Positions 23,587 to 24,535 of a stretch of DNA of 24,535 nt are shown here, piece by piece. The stretch is from Tenericutes bacterium 4572_104 (GTDB taxonomy: Bacteria > Bacillota_I > Bacilli_A > Izemoplasmatales > UBA5603). The notes under the pieces are model-generated. The model saw only the letters and a program-made list of their open reading frames with translations, had not been told where the DNA came from and did not search any database. The translations under genes and the position numbers were made by a program. Every line of letters starts with the position of its first letter. Positions within the stretch are counted from its first letter, which is position 1. Location of the stretch: positions 1 through 24,535 of the forward strand of contig NBLG01000013.1 of NCBI GenBank assembly GCA_002084435.1, read 5' to 3'.

Positions 23587-24483
23587 TTAACTTAACTCCA
23601 TCATTTTATCAAGAGCTACGCTTGCTTTTTCTATTACATCTTCTTTTATTTCTATTTCATTTTTTTCATATTTTAAAGCATCGTATACATCTTCTAAATC
23701 AATACGTTTCATATTAATACAAGATAATCCTTTTGATAACAAATAGAATATTTTATCTGGATTATGTTTTTTAAGGGCATGAATTATTCCTTCATCAGTA
23801 CCTATAATAAATTCTTTATTTTTTGAAGCAGTAGCATAGTCTAATATTTGTTTTGTAGATCCAACAAAATCAGATTGTTTTAATACTTCAAGTGGCGCTT
23901 CTGGATGAATTAAAAGTTCAGCTTGTGGATGAAGTTTCTTCATTTTTTTAATGTCATTAATAGTTAATAAATCGTGAATATAACAATATCCTGGCCAAAC
24001 ATCTATATCATAATCAGTAATATAGCGTAAATATGTCCCTAAGTTTTTATCTGGAACATACATTATTTTTTTATCCTTGTAATGTTCTACGATTTTTTTG
24101 GCATTAGAACTCGTTACTATAACATCGGATAAAGCTTTGATTTCAGCTCTAGTGTTTACATAAGTAACTATGAACCGTTCTGGATGTTCTTTTTTATACT
24201 CTTTTAAATCATCAGTGGTAATCATAGCTGCCATTCTACATAATGAATTTAGTTTAGGTAAAAGTACCTTTTTTTGTGGTGATAATATTTTGGCAGTTTC
24301 AGCCATAAAATAAACGCCACAAAAAACGATAATATCATTATCAGTACTTTGTGCGATTTTACTTAAAGCCAATGAATCTCCCACAAAATCAGCTATATCT
24401 TGAATTTCAGGCTTTTGATAGAAATGAGCCAATATTATCGCATTTTTCTCTTTTTTTAGTTTTAAAATATCATCTTTTAACAT
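23587..24483 (-). CDS. nadA: Quinolinate synthase A
   Basis: Condenses iminoaspartate with dihydroxyacetone phosphate to quinolinate, using a [4Fe-4S] cluster. 298 residues, the short form. AHFYQKPEIQDIADFVGDSL is diagnostic. Three cluster cysteines fit: Cys82 in SLCRMAAM, one in WPGYCYIH and one in LSCINMKRI. The surroundings differ from the commonest versions (AGCxMADM, GYCxTH, CxNM). Also visible are HPEAPLEVL and FIIGTDEGI. It is the first gene of the operon, joined to nadB with no gap. nadC, needed for the next step, is not among the three operon genes. Confidence 0.96.
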   Translation of the reverse strand: MLKDDILKLKKEKNAIILAHFYQKPEIQDIADFVGDSLALSKIAQSTDNDIIVFCGVYFMAETAKILSPQKKVLLPKLNSLCRMAAMITTDDLKEYKKEHPERFIVTYVNTRAEIKALSDVIVTSSNAKKIVEHYKDKKIMYVPDKNLGTYLRYITDYDIDVWPGYCYIHDLLTINDIKKMKKLHPQAELLIHPEAPLEVLKQSDFVGSTKQILDYATASKNKEFIIGTDEGIIHALKKHNPDKIFYLLSKGLSCINMKRIDLEDVYDALKYEKNEIEIKEDVIEKASVALDKMMELS

Positions 24484-24514
24484 ATAGTCACACTCTTTCT
24501 AATCTCTATACTAT

Positions 24515-24520
24515 ATTATA
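24515..24520 (-). promoter_or_regulatory. Probable -10 of the nad operon
   Basis: The minus strand reads CATATAAT ending 31 bases before the nadA start. A -35 at normal spacing would fall outside the window. No known NAD-repressor site (NiaR/NrtR type) was recognised in the remaining bases. Confidence 0.55.
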
Positions 24521-24535
24521 TGCTAATTTAACGAT

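Overview
The window is a low-GC (roughly 30% GC by eye) chromosomal segment from a Bacillota- or Mycoplasmatota-type bacterium. Gene blocks rsmD-coaD and rplU-rpmA-obg, consensus sigma-A-like promoters, strong GGAGG ribosome binding sites and U-tailed terminators all fit this. TGA is used as a stop (ABC ATPase, galK, LytTR gene), so the genome uses the standard code and is not a code-4 Mycoplasma or Spiroplasma. An Acholeplasma/Izemoplasma/Haloplasma-like or other low-GC Firmicute source is my inference; no marker here fixes the taxon.

Layout: 1-1187 holds the 3' part of glgC, a terminator and a minus-strand tRNA-Thr. 1274-3591 is a two-gene ABC exporter. 3690-6314 is pyruvate phosphate dikinase. 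6418-6630 is a strongly promoted structured RNA, best guess 6S-like. 6644-7674 is rsmD-coaD. 7754-8028 carries three tRNA-Arg genes, followed by a RelBE-type toxin-antitoxin pair enclosed by two copies of the same 31-bp terminator sequence. 8697-10046 (minus) is a flavin disulfide oxidoreductase, 10350-12734 a GH3 glycosidase, and 12771-13736 (minus) a membrane-anchored alpha/beta hydrolase. 13843-14597 is the L21 leader with rplU-rpmA. 14705-18154 is galK, a frameshifted GNAT gene, obg and a frameshifted ruvA. 18254-19753 is a compact lipoprotein-LytTR-membrane protein operon. 19796-20776 (minus) is asparaginase, then a 500-bp gap, then a minus-strand nadA-nadB-PHP phosphatase operon.

Together the genes show glycogen synthesis and beta-glucoside or galactose use feeding a PPi/ATP-linked PEP-pyruvate step, NAD made from aspartate (with nadC not in the locus), CoA biosynthesis and ordinary translation and repair functions. 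Most genes are housekeeping. The less ordinary items are the repeat-flanked toxin-antitoxin insertion beside the tRNA array, L27 with an atypical leader and no Prp protease gene at the locus, two homopolymer-type frameshifts in neighbouring genes, a galactokinase lacking a normally conserved glutamate, the structured RNA before rsmD, and the lipoprotein-LytTR-membrane protein module. I did not find a clearly new large system such as a defence island, CRISPR array or biosynthetic cluster.
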